Source of the DNA: JAZDGL01 sp043806975
Lineage (GTDB): Bacteria; Patescibacteriota; Minisyncoccia; CAYZDR01
Direction: 5' to 3'
Assembly (NCBI GenBank): GCA_043806975.1
Contig: JAZDGL010000062.1
Span: 1-7,215, forward strand
Length of the DNA: 7,215 bases
Shown here one piece after another: positions 1-6,203 of this stretch. The stretch's first letter is position 1, and each line of letters opens with the position of its first letter. A model generated the notes under the pieces. The model saw only the letters and a program-made list of their open reading frames with translations. It did not search any database and was not told the origin of the DNA. The position numbers and the translations under genes are program-made.

Positions 1-1491
1 ATTCGGATCGTAAGAAGAAACCCGCCCCGTAACAGCGCCAAGCTGATCAAATTTGGTATGCACTCTGCCATCGCCGCCAACCAATTTCGGCAAAGCATCT
101 ACATAAGTATTCCGCAACTTTTCCAGCTCGCGATATTTTAAAATTAAAGGAATAACAGGGCTTTCCTCCGCCAATTTTTCCAGCTCTGGCGCGGCAGTAG
201 AAACGACCCCTCCTGGAGTTTTTTTAAGATCTTTTACGGGCAAATGCAATTTTTCAAATAAAATTTCCGCTAGCTGTTGGGGGGAGCTTAAATTAAACTC
301 CGCGCCGCAAAAATCATAAACCTGCTTTGTAATTTTTTCTATTTGCGCTGAAAGTTTTTTGGAAAGATCTTCCAGCCTCTCCGTATCCAATTTTATTCCA
401 TTTTTTTCCATCTCGCGAATAACAGGAATAATGCTCAATTCCAAATCATAAATCGTTTTTGAAAAAATTCCATCGTTGTAGCACTGCTCAATTTTATCCT
501 CAATACTCTGCCCTTTTCTATCCTCTTTTTGCGAAATATGCGCGCCTTTCTCTTCCCGCCCTCCGCCAAACAAAGAAATTTCCTTTCTCCCAAAAACATC
601 ATCCATCCTTTTTATCAAACTTCCCATTTCCAACTTTTCAAATTTTGATTTTGCTTCATCTAAATCAAAATTCCCGAATTTAGCATCTTCCATATTAAAA
701 TCAACTTTCGTATTTCTCCTGATTAACGCAAGATTTTTACTAATAAACGCCTGCTCTTTATTTTCCAGCAACTTCTTTTTTACACCCTCTTTTATGTCAG
801 CCGCGCTAAAATCAGCAAGTTCAAGCTTTTCATAAAGCTCTTCAACTGTATTAAATTTTTTAATCAATTCAGACGCAGTTTTATCTCCTATCCCAGGAAC
901 GCCCGGGATATTGTCAGAGGGATCGCCTTTTAGCCCCTTAAAATCGGGAATATATTGCGGATCAAATCCAAAACGCTCTTGAACTTTTTCTTTATTGTAT
1001 AAAACTACATCAGTAAGCCCTTTTCTCATTGCAAAAACCTCTACTTTCCCATCTTCCACCAATTGAAGCATATCCAAATCCCCTGTCACAACAATCACTT
1101 CCATCTGACTTTTTGCAATTTCCGCTATTGCCCCAATTATATCATCCGCCTCCACCCCCCTCATTGCCGCTATTGGAACAGCAAAAGATTTAAGAATATC
1201 TTGGACAATAGGAATTTGCTGATATAATTCCTGATCAGCCTTTTCTCTGTGCGCTTTATATTGTTCATATTGTTTATGCCGAAAAGTCTCTCCTCCCAAA
1301 TCAAAAGCGGCAACAACAAAATCCGGCTTCAATTCATTAACAGCCTTAAAAAACATCGTAAAAAATCCATAAACAGCGTTGACCATCTCCCCGCCCCTAG
1401 TTGTAAGCGGCGGCAAAGCGTGATAAGCGCGATGGATAAGACCATTGCAATCCAAAATAATTAGTTTCTTTTTGTTATTATGTTGTTGCAT
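1..1491 (-). CDS. polA: DNA polymerase I, N-terminal 497 residues (3' end outside window)
   Basis: The enzyme fills gaps and removes RNA primers during lagging-strand synthesis and repair. I translated this frame by hand and found no stop over 497 codons. Residues 1-298 are a 5'-nuclease (flap) domain. Its expected metal-binding acids are present: D14, E114/D116/D117 in GVEADD, D138/D140 in TGDLD, and D190/D193 in GDPSDN just before the helix-hairpin-helix GVPGIGDKTA. Residues about 344-497 are the start of the family A polymerase domain (MEKNGIKLD, then FNLSSPQQL, KYRELEKLRNTYVD and TGRVSSYDPN), where the window ends. Only about 45 low-complexity residues (299-343) lie between these domains, so the 3'-5' exonuclease fold, or even the vestigial version of Taq, is missing. 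The start ATG lies 4 nt after the tsaE stop with no Shine-Dalgarno, so coupling to tsaE is likely. From the Taq alignment the complete protein should be about 750 residues. The identity is secure. Confidence 0.96.
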   Translation of the reverse strand, partial: MQQHNNKKKLIILDCNGLIHRAYHALPPLTTRGGEMVNAVYGFFTMFFKAVNELKPDFVVAAFDLGGETFRHKQYEQYKAHREKADQELYQQIPIVQDILKSFAVPIAAMRGVEADDIIGAIAEIAKSQMEVIVVTGDLDMLQLVEDGKVEVFAMRKGLTDVVLYNKEKVQERFGFDPQYIPDFKGLKGDPSDNIPGVPGIGDKTASELIKKFNTVEELYEKLELADFSAADIKEGVKKKLLENKEQAFISKNLALIRRNTKVDFNMEDAKFGNFDLDEAKSKFEKLEMGSLIKRMDDVFGRKEISLFGGGREEKGAHISQKEDRKGQSIEDKIEQCYNDGIFSKTIYDLELSIIPVIREMEKNGIKLDTERLEDLSKKLSAQIEKITKQVYDFCGAEFNLSSPQQLAEILFEKLHLPVKDLKKTPGGVVSTAAPELEKLAEESPVIPLILKYRELEKLRNTYVDALPKLVGGDGRVHTKFDQLGAVTGRVSSYDPN

Positions 1492-1495
1492 TATT

Positions 1496-1912
1496 TTAAA
1501 TTTTTATTACGCGCTGGTTCTTGCTTAAATGTTTAAATTCAATTTTAGCCACATCATTAGGCAATATATCCGCAATTCTTTCTCCCCATTCTACTACCGC
1601 TATATTATTTTTGTCTTCAAAAATTTCATCTAATCCCAAGCTAGACATGGTCGCCCCAGAACCAATTCTATAACAATCTATATGAACTAATTTTAAACTG
1701 CCTTTTCCTTTATAAATTTTCATTAAAACAAAAGTCGGACTAGTTAAATTCTCTTTTACCCCTAGTCCTTCGGCAAGCCCTTGTATAAATGTGGTTTTCC
1801 CTGCGCCCAAATCGCCTGAAAAAATAAAAATCTCTCCGCCTTTTAGCGTTTTTGCAAATTCTTTCGCGATTTTTTGAGTTTCTTCCGCAGATTTGGTTAT
1901 GTATTCTTGCAT
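1496..1912 (-). CDS. tsaE: tRNA threonylcarbamoyladenosine biosynthesis ATPase TsaE
   Basis: TsaE is the P-loop ATPase that, with TsaD and TsaB, completes the threonylcarbamoylation of A37 in ANN-decoding tRNAs (t6A) in the cytoplasm. The 138 residues fit the small family size (about 150). The Walker A loop is GDLGAGKT at 33-40. It is followed by the family motifs TSPTF (57-61, switch region), HIDCYRI (77-83, with the conserved D and Y-R) and VEWGER (107-112). The chosen ATG gives the normal N-terminus, in which a short strand and helix precede the Walker loop. There is no Shine-Dalgarno; an extended -10 element ends 8 nt before the ATG. tsaE is followed after 4 nt by polA, so the two are probably one transcript. 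TsaD and TsaB are not in the window. Confidence 0.96.
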   Translation of the reverse strand: MQEYITKSAEETQKIAKEFAKTLKGGEIFIFSGDLGAGKTTFIQGLAEGLGVKENLTSPTFVLMKIYKGKGSLKLVHIDCYRIGSGATMSSLGLDEIFEDKNNIAVVEWGERIADILPNDVAKIEFKHLSKNQRVIKI

Positions 1913-1920
1913 TTACTTAC

Positions 1921-1929
1921 ATTTTAGCA
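1921..1929 (-). promoter_or_regulatory. Putative extended -10 promoter element of tsaE-polA
   Basis: On the minus strand the sequence reads TGCTAAAAT, a TGn extension plus a TATAAT-like hexamer, ending 8 nt before the tsaE ATG. The -35 position at 17-bp spacing reads TTTATT, a weak match (3 of 6). Transcription would start within one or two bases of the ATG, giving a leaderless mRNA. The ruvB promoter has the same layout (TGCTAGAAT, 7 nt, ATG), which strengthens both calls. Confidence 0.5.
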
Positions 1930-1953
1930 CAAAAAGAGAAAGAAATAAAAGAA

Positions 1954-1967
1954 AATATAGCTCCCGC
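1954..1967. repeat. Short sequence matching the arms of the def-side inverted repeat
   Basis: The plus strand reads AATATAGCTCCCGC in the 61-base gap between the lamin-tail gene and tsaE. It differs by one base from the outer end of each arm of the inverted repeat at 5684-5781, when both arms are read in the same orientation. The match stops after 14 bases, so this may be a decayed copy or half of the same element, or chance. Confidence 0.3.
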
Positions 1968-1973
1968 CTTTTT

Positions 1974-3671
1974 TTATTTTATTTCAATTTTCGCAGGAAA
2001 AATCCTTACCCCAACCCCTGTTCTAGAAATATCGCCAGAAACAATAATCTCGCTAGATTTTTTAATCTGCGAAAAATCTATTTTAGTTTTCGGCAATATC
2101 TGAATCCTTACCGAACCTGATCCATCGTCTATGAAAAAGACATTCCCGGACAGCTCAATAATTTTCCCGGCAACCTTAATAAACTCATTCTCCAAATTTT
2201 TGCAATCGCCCGTTTTAACAGCAAAAGGCAATTCTGAAAATTCCGCATTATCGGACGACTTAATTGTTTGCGAAAAAACATTTGGATAGCTCGGAGTCTT
2301 ATCATCATTTTTTTCAACTTTTTCAGCGGCAAAAACCTCTTCGCTAGGCTCCGCATCTTCTTTTAAAAATCCTAAATTTTTTTGAAAAATTTGCCCGTCT
2401 AAAGCTTTTTCTTTAAAAACAATTTCATTGACTAGCTCTTTATTCGGATTAAAAATTCTCACAGAATCACCGTCATTATTAATCGCAATTCTAGTTTCTC
2501 TGCGATAAAACTTTAAGCAATCGTCCGGGTCTAAAACAATTTCATCTTTTACAACATACTCTTTACTTCCGCCGTCCTCGTCATCCAAAATCCATCCCAC
2601 TAAATTTATTTCGGCGGTTTCTCCGCTACAAATTTCAACCCACTCATCTTTCAAATCCGATCCAACAGGGTTAGGAAGAAAACTTTGGATAAAAATGTCT
2701 TTTGAATATTCTTTTTTTAGCGCTGAAACCCAAATAGCGTCAGACGCGGTAAATTCCCCGTCAAAAACTCGCAAAATAACTGAAAATTTTCCCCATTTTG
2801 TATAAGCGCGCTCAATTTTGGCTCCCTCCGCTTCCTCTCCGTCTCCAAAATCCCAAGAATAATCCAGCCTATCGCTGTCTTCATCATAACTTTTTGTTCC
2901 ATCAAAAATTACAGCCTCTCCTACATTTATTTCTAAATCACGATTGCTAATAATCGCAACGGGAGGGCGATTTGGAATAATTTCCACCTGCGGATTACGA
3001 GAACCGCCCTCATTATGATCATTGTTCGGCTCTAAAATTTGATTGCCAAGAGTTATTTCAGGTAAATTTATGCCGACATCTGGATTTTTTACCTCATCAA
3101 TTTCTTCGTTCTCTACATTTTTAATCTCTTTCCAGTTATTTTCCGTATAATTATCCGCGTTCAAATCAACTCTTTCCAAAACTCCATCGGGACAGGCAAC
3201 GAAAGTAAAATTTTCAACAATTTCAAGACTGCTGTTTTTCAACCCGATTTCTTCTCCTGCCTCTTTTAAACTGCCCCAGCTACTATCAATAATTTTCCCC
3301 GCATACCCAAAGTTATTTTCTAAAAATTTATCTTTGTCTTGCGTGATAACCGCGCTTTCGCCCGGGTTTAAAATTAAATCACTCCCCTGAGCAAGCTCCC
3401 AGCTATGGTTTGTCCCATCTTCATAAAATTTCCAGCCAGCTGTATCTACTACCTCATTTGAACGATTATAAATTTCAATCCATTCATACCCAGACTTTTC
3501 AAAAGCAGCAATTTTAGAGATAACAATAGCAGACATACCTGCTGCGTTTAAAACTTCAACAAACAAGCTAATCGGCAGCATCAATCCAGTCATCAAAAAG
3601 ATAAAAACGAACAAACAAACTGCTGCTTTTCGCAATTTTTTAATTGTTATAACCTGTTTTGCCTCTCCCAT
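1974..3671 (-). CDS. Secreted or membrane-anchored protein with two lamin-tail domains, a PKD domain and a C-terminal OB-fold
   Basis: The 565-residue protein is recognisable by its domains, but its function is unknown. Residues 10-15 are basic and 16-40 strongly hydrophobic, a signal peptide or signal anchor, with a possible cleavage near LNAAG (41-45). Residues about 46-155 are a lamin-tail (LTD) Ig-like domain, with VISKIAAF, EWIEIYN, GW and LNPGESAVI. Residues 234-317 are a PKD domain, with NRPPVA, VIFDGTKSYDEDSD, YSWDFGDG and a final beta strand. Residues 323-420 are a second LTD (DEWVEI, GWILDD, NNDGDSVRIFN). Residues about 484-565 look like an OB-fold (FIKVAGKI, VFFIDDGSGSVRI, SEIIVSGDI). 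Acidic linkers at 186-233 and 436-480 separate the domains. The protein is presumably exported and could bind nucleic acid, sugar or protein at the surface. The ATG lies 22 nt after the ruvB stop with no Shine-Dalgarno, so it is probably cotranscribed with ruvB. Confidence 0.88.
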   Translation of the reverse strand: MGEAKQVITIKKLRKAAVCLFVFIFLMTGLMLPISLFVEVLNAAGMSAIVISKIAAFEKSGYEWIEIYNRSNEVVDTAGWKFYEDGTNHSWELAQGSDLILNPGESAVITQDKDKFLENNFGYAGKIIDSSWGSLKEAGEEIGLKNSSLEIVENFTFVACPDGVLERVDLNADNYTENNWKEIKNVENEEIDEVKNPDVGINLPEITLGNQILEPNNDHNEGGSRNPQVEIIPNRPPVAIISNRDLEINVGEAVIFDGTKSYDEDSDRLDYSWDFGDGEEAEGAKIERAYTKWGKFSVILRVFDGEFTASDAIWVSALKKEYSKDIFIQSFLPNPVGSDLKDEWVEICSGETAEINLVGWILDDEDGGSKEYVVKDEIVLDPDDCLKFYRRETRIAINNDGDSVRIFNPNKELVNEIVFKEKALDGQIFQKNLGFLKEDAEPSEEVFAAEKVEKNDDKTPSYPNVFSQTIKSSDNAEFSELPFAVKTGDCKNLENEFIKVAGKIIELSGNVFFIDDGSGSVRIQILPKTKIDFSQIKKSSEIIVSGDISRTGVGVRIFPAKIEIK

Positions 3672-3693
3672 TTATTTTTTATTGATTTTTTTG

Positions 3694-4707
3694 TTAAAAC
3701 AACCTGTCTTTTCTATCGTAATCCACCCCCAAATGTTTATATCCGTTTTCTGTTACGACTCTCCCCCTTGGAGTTCTTTGTAAAAAACCTAATTGCATTA
3801 AATATGGCTCGTAAATGTCTTCCACCGTTTCCACTTCTTCCGAAGTTGCCGCGGCAATTGTTTGCAAACCAACCGGACCTCCGCTAAATTTTTCAATAAT
3901 GCAACGCATTATTCTTCTATCCGCAGGGTCTAACCCGCAACAATCTACATCAAGCATATCCAAAGCATTCTCCGCCACAGCTTTCGTGATAGTCCCATCC
4001 GCCTTAATTTCGGCAAAATCCCTCGCTCTTTTCAAAATTCTATTCGCAATCCTCGGAGTTTTCCTCGCGCTTTGCGCCAATCGCTTAACCCCTTCATCAT
4101 CAGCTTGTATATTTAAAATTCTGCTAGATCGACTGATAATTTTTTCAATGTCATTGTCATCATAAAATTCAAGATTATTAATAATCCCAAACCGACTCCT
4201 CATCGGAGAAGTAAGAAGGCTCACCCGCGTAGTCGCTCCAATTAAAGTAAACTTTGGCAATTCCAGCCTCAATGTTCTCGCGCCAGGACCCTTTCCGACA
4301 ACCAAATCCAAACAATAATCCTCCATTGCAGGATACAGCACTTCCTCCACCAGCTTATTTATTCGGTGGATCTCGTCAATAAACAAAATATCGCCATTCT
4401 GCAAATTAGTTAAAATTGACCCCAAATCGCCAGCCCGCTCTATTGCCGGACCAGAAGTTATTCGTATATTCACGCCCATCTCTTTCGCAATAATATGCGC
4501 AAGCGAAGTTTTTCCTAACCCCGCCGGACCATAAAGCAATATATGATCAATCGGCTCCTTGCGGCGTTTTGCCGCCTCAATAAAAATCGCCAGATTTTCT
4601 TTAATCTGGTTTTGCCCAATAAACTCTTTCAAACTTTGCGGTCGTAAAGTTATATCTAATTCAATGTCATCGGGCTGTTCTATTTTAGATGTTATCTTAT
4701 CTTCCAT
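3694..4707 (-). CDS. ruvB: Holliday junction branch migration ATPase RuvB
   Basis: RuvB is the hexameric AAA+ motor that, with RuvA, drives Holliday junction branch migration in recombinational repair. From the start chosen the protein has 337 residues, the usual family length. The N-terminal family signature ITLRPQSLKEFIGQ is followed by Walker A GPAGLGKT (60-67), Walker B ILFIDEIH (107-114), sensor 1 GATTR (157-161), the arginine-finger region MRSRFG (169-174), sensor 2 PRIANR (218-223), and the winged-helix end with RTPRGRVVT (311-319). An upstream in-frame ATG at 4818 would add 37 residues, but that extension is unlike RuvB and would run over the promoter. The ATG at 4707 has an extended -10 seven nt upstream and no Shine-Dalgarno, so a leaderless mRNA is likely. 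ruvA and ruvC are not in the window. Confidence 0.96.
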   Translation of the reverse strand: MEDKITSKIEQPDDIELDITLRPQSLKEFIGQNQIKENLAIFIEAAKRRKEPIDHILLYGPAGLGKTSLAHIIAKEMGVNIRITSGPAIERAGDLGSILTNLQNGDILFIDEIHRINKLVEEVLYPAMEDYCLDLVVGKGPGARTLRLELPKFTLIGATTRVSLLTSPMRSRFGIINNLEFYDDNDIEKIISRSSRILNIQADDEGVKRLAQSARKTPRIANRILKRARDFAEIKADGTITKAVAENALDMLDVDCCGLDPADRRIMRCIIEKFSGGPVGLQTIAAATSEEVETVEDIYEPYLMQLGFLQRTPRGRVVTENGYKHLGVDYDRKDRLF

Positions 4708-4714
4708 TGGGTTT

Positions 4715-4743
4715 ATTCTAGCATTTATCCGCGCTGCCGCCAA
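4715..4743 (-). promoter_or_regulatory. Putative ruvB promoter, extended -10, leaderless
   Basis: On the minus strand this reads TTGGCG (-35, 4 of 6 matches), a 17-bp spacer ending in TGC, then TAGAAT (-10, 5 of 6). Only 7 nt (AAACCCA) separate the -10 from the ruvB ATG at 4707, so transcription should begin at or next to the start codon. This also argues against the longer ruvB reading frame beginning at 4818. Confidence 0.6.
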
Positions 4744-4749
4744 ATTAGT

Positions 4750-4758
4750 TGTGGATAA
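4750..4758 (-). promoter_or_regulatory. Perfect DnaA-box 9-mer upstream of ruvB
   Basis: The minus strand reads TTATCCACA, identical to the strongest DnaA box of E. coli. It lies 6 bp upstream of the ruvB -35 hexamer and touches the 14-bp palindrome. It is the only perfect copy I noticed in the window, so it does not mark an origin by itself. DnaA-dependent regulation is possible; chance is also possible. Confidence 0.35.
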
Positions 4759-4770
4759 ACAAGCTTGTTT
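4757..4770. promoter_or_regulatory. 14-bp perfect palindrome between the divergent ruvB and yebC promoters
   Basis: The sequence AAACAAGCTTGTTT is its own reverse complement. It sits 13 bp upstream of the ruvB -35 and about 35 bp upstream of the yebC -35. The position and perfect two-fold symmetry suit an operator for a dimeric regulator. It has AAC/GTT half-sites but is not a canonical LexA box of the E. coli or Bacillus type. Confidence 0.35.
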
Positions 4771-4804
4771 AAAAAAAGCGATAAGTTCAAACAGCTTTAT
4801 TTTA

Positions 4805-4833
4805 TTGACTGGCGGCATAAAAAATCATACAAT
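4805..4833 (+). promoter_or_regulatory. Sigma-70-type promoter of yebC
   Basis: TTGACT (5 of 6 matches to TTGACA) and TACAAT (5 of 6 matches to TATAAT) are separated by exactly 17 bp. Transcription would start near 4840 and give a leader of about 46 nt that contains the 15-bp tandem repeat. This is the best consensus promoter in the window. Confidence 0.65.
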
Positions 4834-4842
4834 AAAGATAGT

Positions 4843-4879
4843 TATAACTTTCAACTTTATAACTTTCAACTTTATAACT
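4843..4879 (+). repeat. 15-bp tandem repeat in the yebC leader, about 2.5 copies
   Basis: The unit TATAACTTTCAACTT occurs at 4843-4857 and 4858-4872 without mismatch, followed by a partial third copy TATAACT at 4873-4879. Each unit contains a TATAAC that resembles a -10 hexamer. The third lies 8 nt before the yebC ATG, the same distance as in the leaderless tsaE promoter. The outer edges (4839-4846 and 4873-4880) also form an 8-bp AT-only inverted repeat. The array may provide alternative starts or a leader structure. Confidence 0.7.
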
Positions 4880-4886
4880 AATTTGT

Positions 4887-5657
4887 ATGTCAGGACACAG
4901 CCATTGGTCGGGAATAAAACATAAAAAAGGTTTAACGGATGCGAAAAAAGCAAAATTTTTCACAAAAATCGGTCGGCTTATTAGCGTTGTGGCAAAAAAA
5001 GGCGGACCAGATCCAAATGCAAATCCCGCATTGCGTCTTGCAATTGAAAAGGCGCGCGAAGTTAATATGCCCAAAGCAAACATTGATCGAGCGATTGAAA
5101 AAGCTACAGGAAAAAGCGGCAGCACCGAAATTTTAGATGAAGTCGCTTACGAAGCTTTTGGGTCAGGAGGAATTGCGCTAATAATTAAAGGGATAACAGA
5201 CAATAAAAACAGAGCAGCAGCAGATGTGAGAAAAATTGTTGTTAAAAACGGCGGAAGAATGGCGGAAATAGGCAGCGTCTCTTGGATGTTTGAAGTAAAA
5301 TCAAAAATACAAGTCCTCCCAGAAAAAGAAGAAGCTAAATTTGGTCCAAAAGAAATTAAGCCAAAAATATCAGAAGAAGAACTAGAATTAACAGCGATTG
5401 AAGCAGGCGCGGATGACATTAAAAAAACTGAAAACGAATCAGGGAATACTGAATTTACAATTTACTGTTCCTCTGAATCAGCGCAAAATTTACGAAATTC
5501 CTTAAAACAAAAAGGGGTTGAAACAAGCCAACCAGAATTAGAGCTAATCCCAAAACAAACAATAGAAATAGATGAAAATACCCGCGAAAAAATAGAAAAA
5601 TTGCTGGATGAATTAGAAGACTGCGAGGATGTTTCCGAAATTTTTGCAAATTTCTAA
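4887..5657 (+). CDS. yebC: YebC/PmpR/TACO1 family protein
   Basis: This family was long annotated as DNA-binding transcriptional regulators. More recent work on the family (mitochondrial TACO1, bacterial YebC) points to a role in translation, relieving ribosome stalling on difficult motifs such as polyproline; which applies here cannot be read from sequence. At 256 residues it is the standard family length. The N-terminal signature MSGHSHWSGIKHKKG is followed by DAKKAKFFTKIGR, then DPNANPALRLAIEKA and MPKANIDRAIEKATG of domain 1, the GSGGIALII and TDNKNRAAADVR segment, and the GSVSWMF turn. The acidic C-terminus (LDELEDCEDVSEIFANF) is also typical. No Shine-Dalgarno precedes the ATG. It is transcribed alone, divergent from ruvB and convergent with def; ruvC, a frequent neighbour, is absent. 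Confidence 0.96.
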   Translation: MSGHSHWSGIKHKKGLTDAKKAKFFTKIGRLISVVAKKGGPDPNANPALRLAIEKAREVNMPKANIDRAIEKATGKSGSTEILDEVAYEAFGSGGIALIIKGITDNKNRAAADVRKIVVKNGGRMAEIGSVSWMFEVKSKIQVLPEKEEAKFGPKEIKPKISEEELELTAIEAGADDIKKTENESGNTEFTIYCSSESAQNLRNSLKQKGVETSQPELELIPKQTIEIDENTREKIEKLLDELEDCEDVSEIFANF

Positions 5658-5683
5658 TTTAAAATTTAAAAAATTAAAATTTA

Positions 5684-5781
5684 AATATATCTCCCGCAAA
5701 ACAAATTTATTTACAAAACCCCTTTCGATTCCCCCTTATCAAGGGGGAAAACATCGGAATTTGTTTTGCGAGAGCTATATT
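5684..5781. repeat. Nested inverted repeat in the yebC/def convergent gap
   Basis: Two 24-nt arms, 5684-5707 and 5758-5781, are reverse complements with 2 mismatches, including a 13-bp perfect core (CGCAAAACAAATT in the left arm). The 50-base loop between them holds a second, GC-rich hairpin (5729-5749) and an extra CGAT/ATCG pairing (5726-5729 with 5753-5756). The right arm covers the def stop codon (5775-5777). Neither arm is followed by a clean T-run, so it is not a textbook terminator, though it could stop or protect both converging transcripts. It may equally be a small palindromic mobile element. The bases from the yebC stop to 5683 are plain A/T-rich spacer. Confidence 0.75.
5729..5749. 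repeat. 9-bp GC-core hairpin, inner part of the nested repeat
   Basis: TTCCCCCTT and AAGGGGGAA pair perfectly around a 3-base loop (ATC on the plus strand, GAT on the minus). From memory, CCCCCTTGATAAGGGGG-type palindromes are scattered through intergenic DNA of many environmental bacteria, so this may be one member of a dispersed family. A genome-wide count would decide. Confidence 0.7.
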
Positions 5782-6197
5782 ATTAAAATTCCCTCCAAAT
5801 GATCAAATTCGTGCTGAATAATGCGCGCCAACATCCCATCGGCTTTAATTTTAATTTTTTTTCCGCATCTATCAACCGCCGAAATGGAAATCTTTTGTGA
5901 ACGCGCCACATCAACATAAACGCCAGGGACACTCAAGCATCCTTCCTGCTGAATTTCTTTTTTATCAGACACTTTTTCAATTTGCGGATTTATAAATTCA
6001 TACTTTTTATTTTTCCAGTCCACGACAAAAATCCTTATGGGGTTTCCCACTTGAACCGCCGCCAGTCCCACGCCGCCTTTTTCTTCCATCGTTTTATACA
6101 TCAAATTGATCAAAACTTGAATTTCAAAGCTATCCACATCTAAAACTGGCTGTGATTTTTGTTTAAGTTGGTTTAAATCGGTTATTATTCGCGCCAT
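5775..6197 (-). CDS. def: Peptide deformylase, short C-terminus
   Basis: Def removes the formyl group from the initiator methionine of nascent proteins at the ribosome, using a metal ion. All three active-site motifs are present: motif I GVGLAAVQ (42-49, with V where most have P), motif II EGCLS (85-89, metal-ligand Cys87), and motif III QHEFDHLEG (128-136, ligands His129 and His133, catalytic Glu130). The N-terminus lacks the usual YPDPxLR stretch. The protein ends at residue 140, only 7 residues after His133, where most deformylases continue for 15-30. The stop codon lies inside the right arm of the inverted repeat. Catalysis should survive, because the tail beyond the motif III helix is dispensable in the E. 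coli enzyme (known for a slightly longer truncation). It has its own promoter and Shine-Dalgarno, and follows priA and one unknown gene. Confidence 0.95.
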   Translation of the reverse strand: MARIITDLNQLKQKSQPVLDVDSFEIQVLINLMYKTMEEKGGVGLAAVQVGNPIRIFVVDWKNKKYEFINPQIEKVSDKKEIQQEGCLSVPGVYVDVARSQKISISAVDRCGKKIKIKADGMLARIIQHEFDHLEGILII

Positions 6198-6203
6198 AAA
6201 TTT

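Noticed and set aside
1249..1464. Plus-strand open frames opposite polA (also at 459-683)
   Set aside because: They lie wholly within the conserved 5'-nuclease coding frame on the other strand, with low-complexity translations.
3815..4165. Plus-strand open frame opposite ruvB
   Set aside because: It is an antisense shadow of a strongly conserved gene with no start signals of its own.
4750..4770. Replication origin
   Set aside because: There is only one perfect DnaA box, with no cluster, no dnaA or dnaN neighbour and no clear unwinding element tied to it.
4708..4818. Longer ruvB start adding 37 N-terminal residues
   Set aside because: The extension is unlike RuvB N-termini and would cover the ruvB promoter, the DnaA box and part of the yebC promoter. 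The ATG at 4707 gives normal family length and position.
4843..4879. CRISPR-like array
   Set aside because: The 15-bp units are directly adjacent without spacers and number only about 2.5, so it is a simple tandem repeat.
4559..4924. Plus-strand open frame opposite the ruvB 5' end and control region
   Set aside because: It mirrors ruvB codons, has no recognisable family and no ribosome binding site, and overlaps the yebC promoter and start.
5658..5774. Standard intrinsic terminator for yebC or def
   Set aside because: The hairpins are not followed by a T-run on either strand; the structure is better described as a nested inverted repeat of unknown role.
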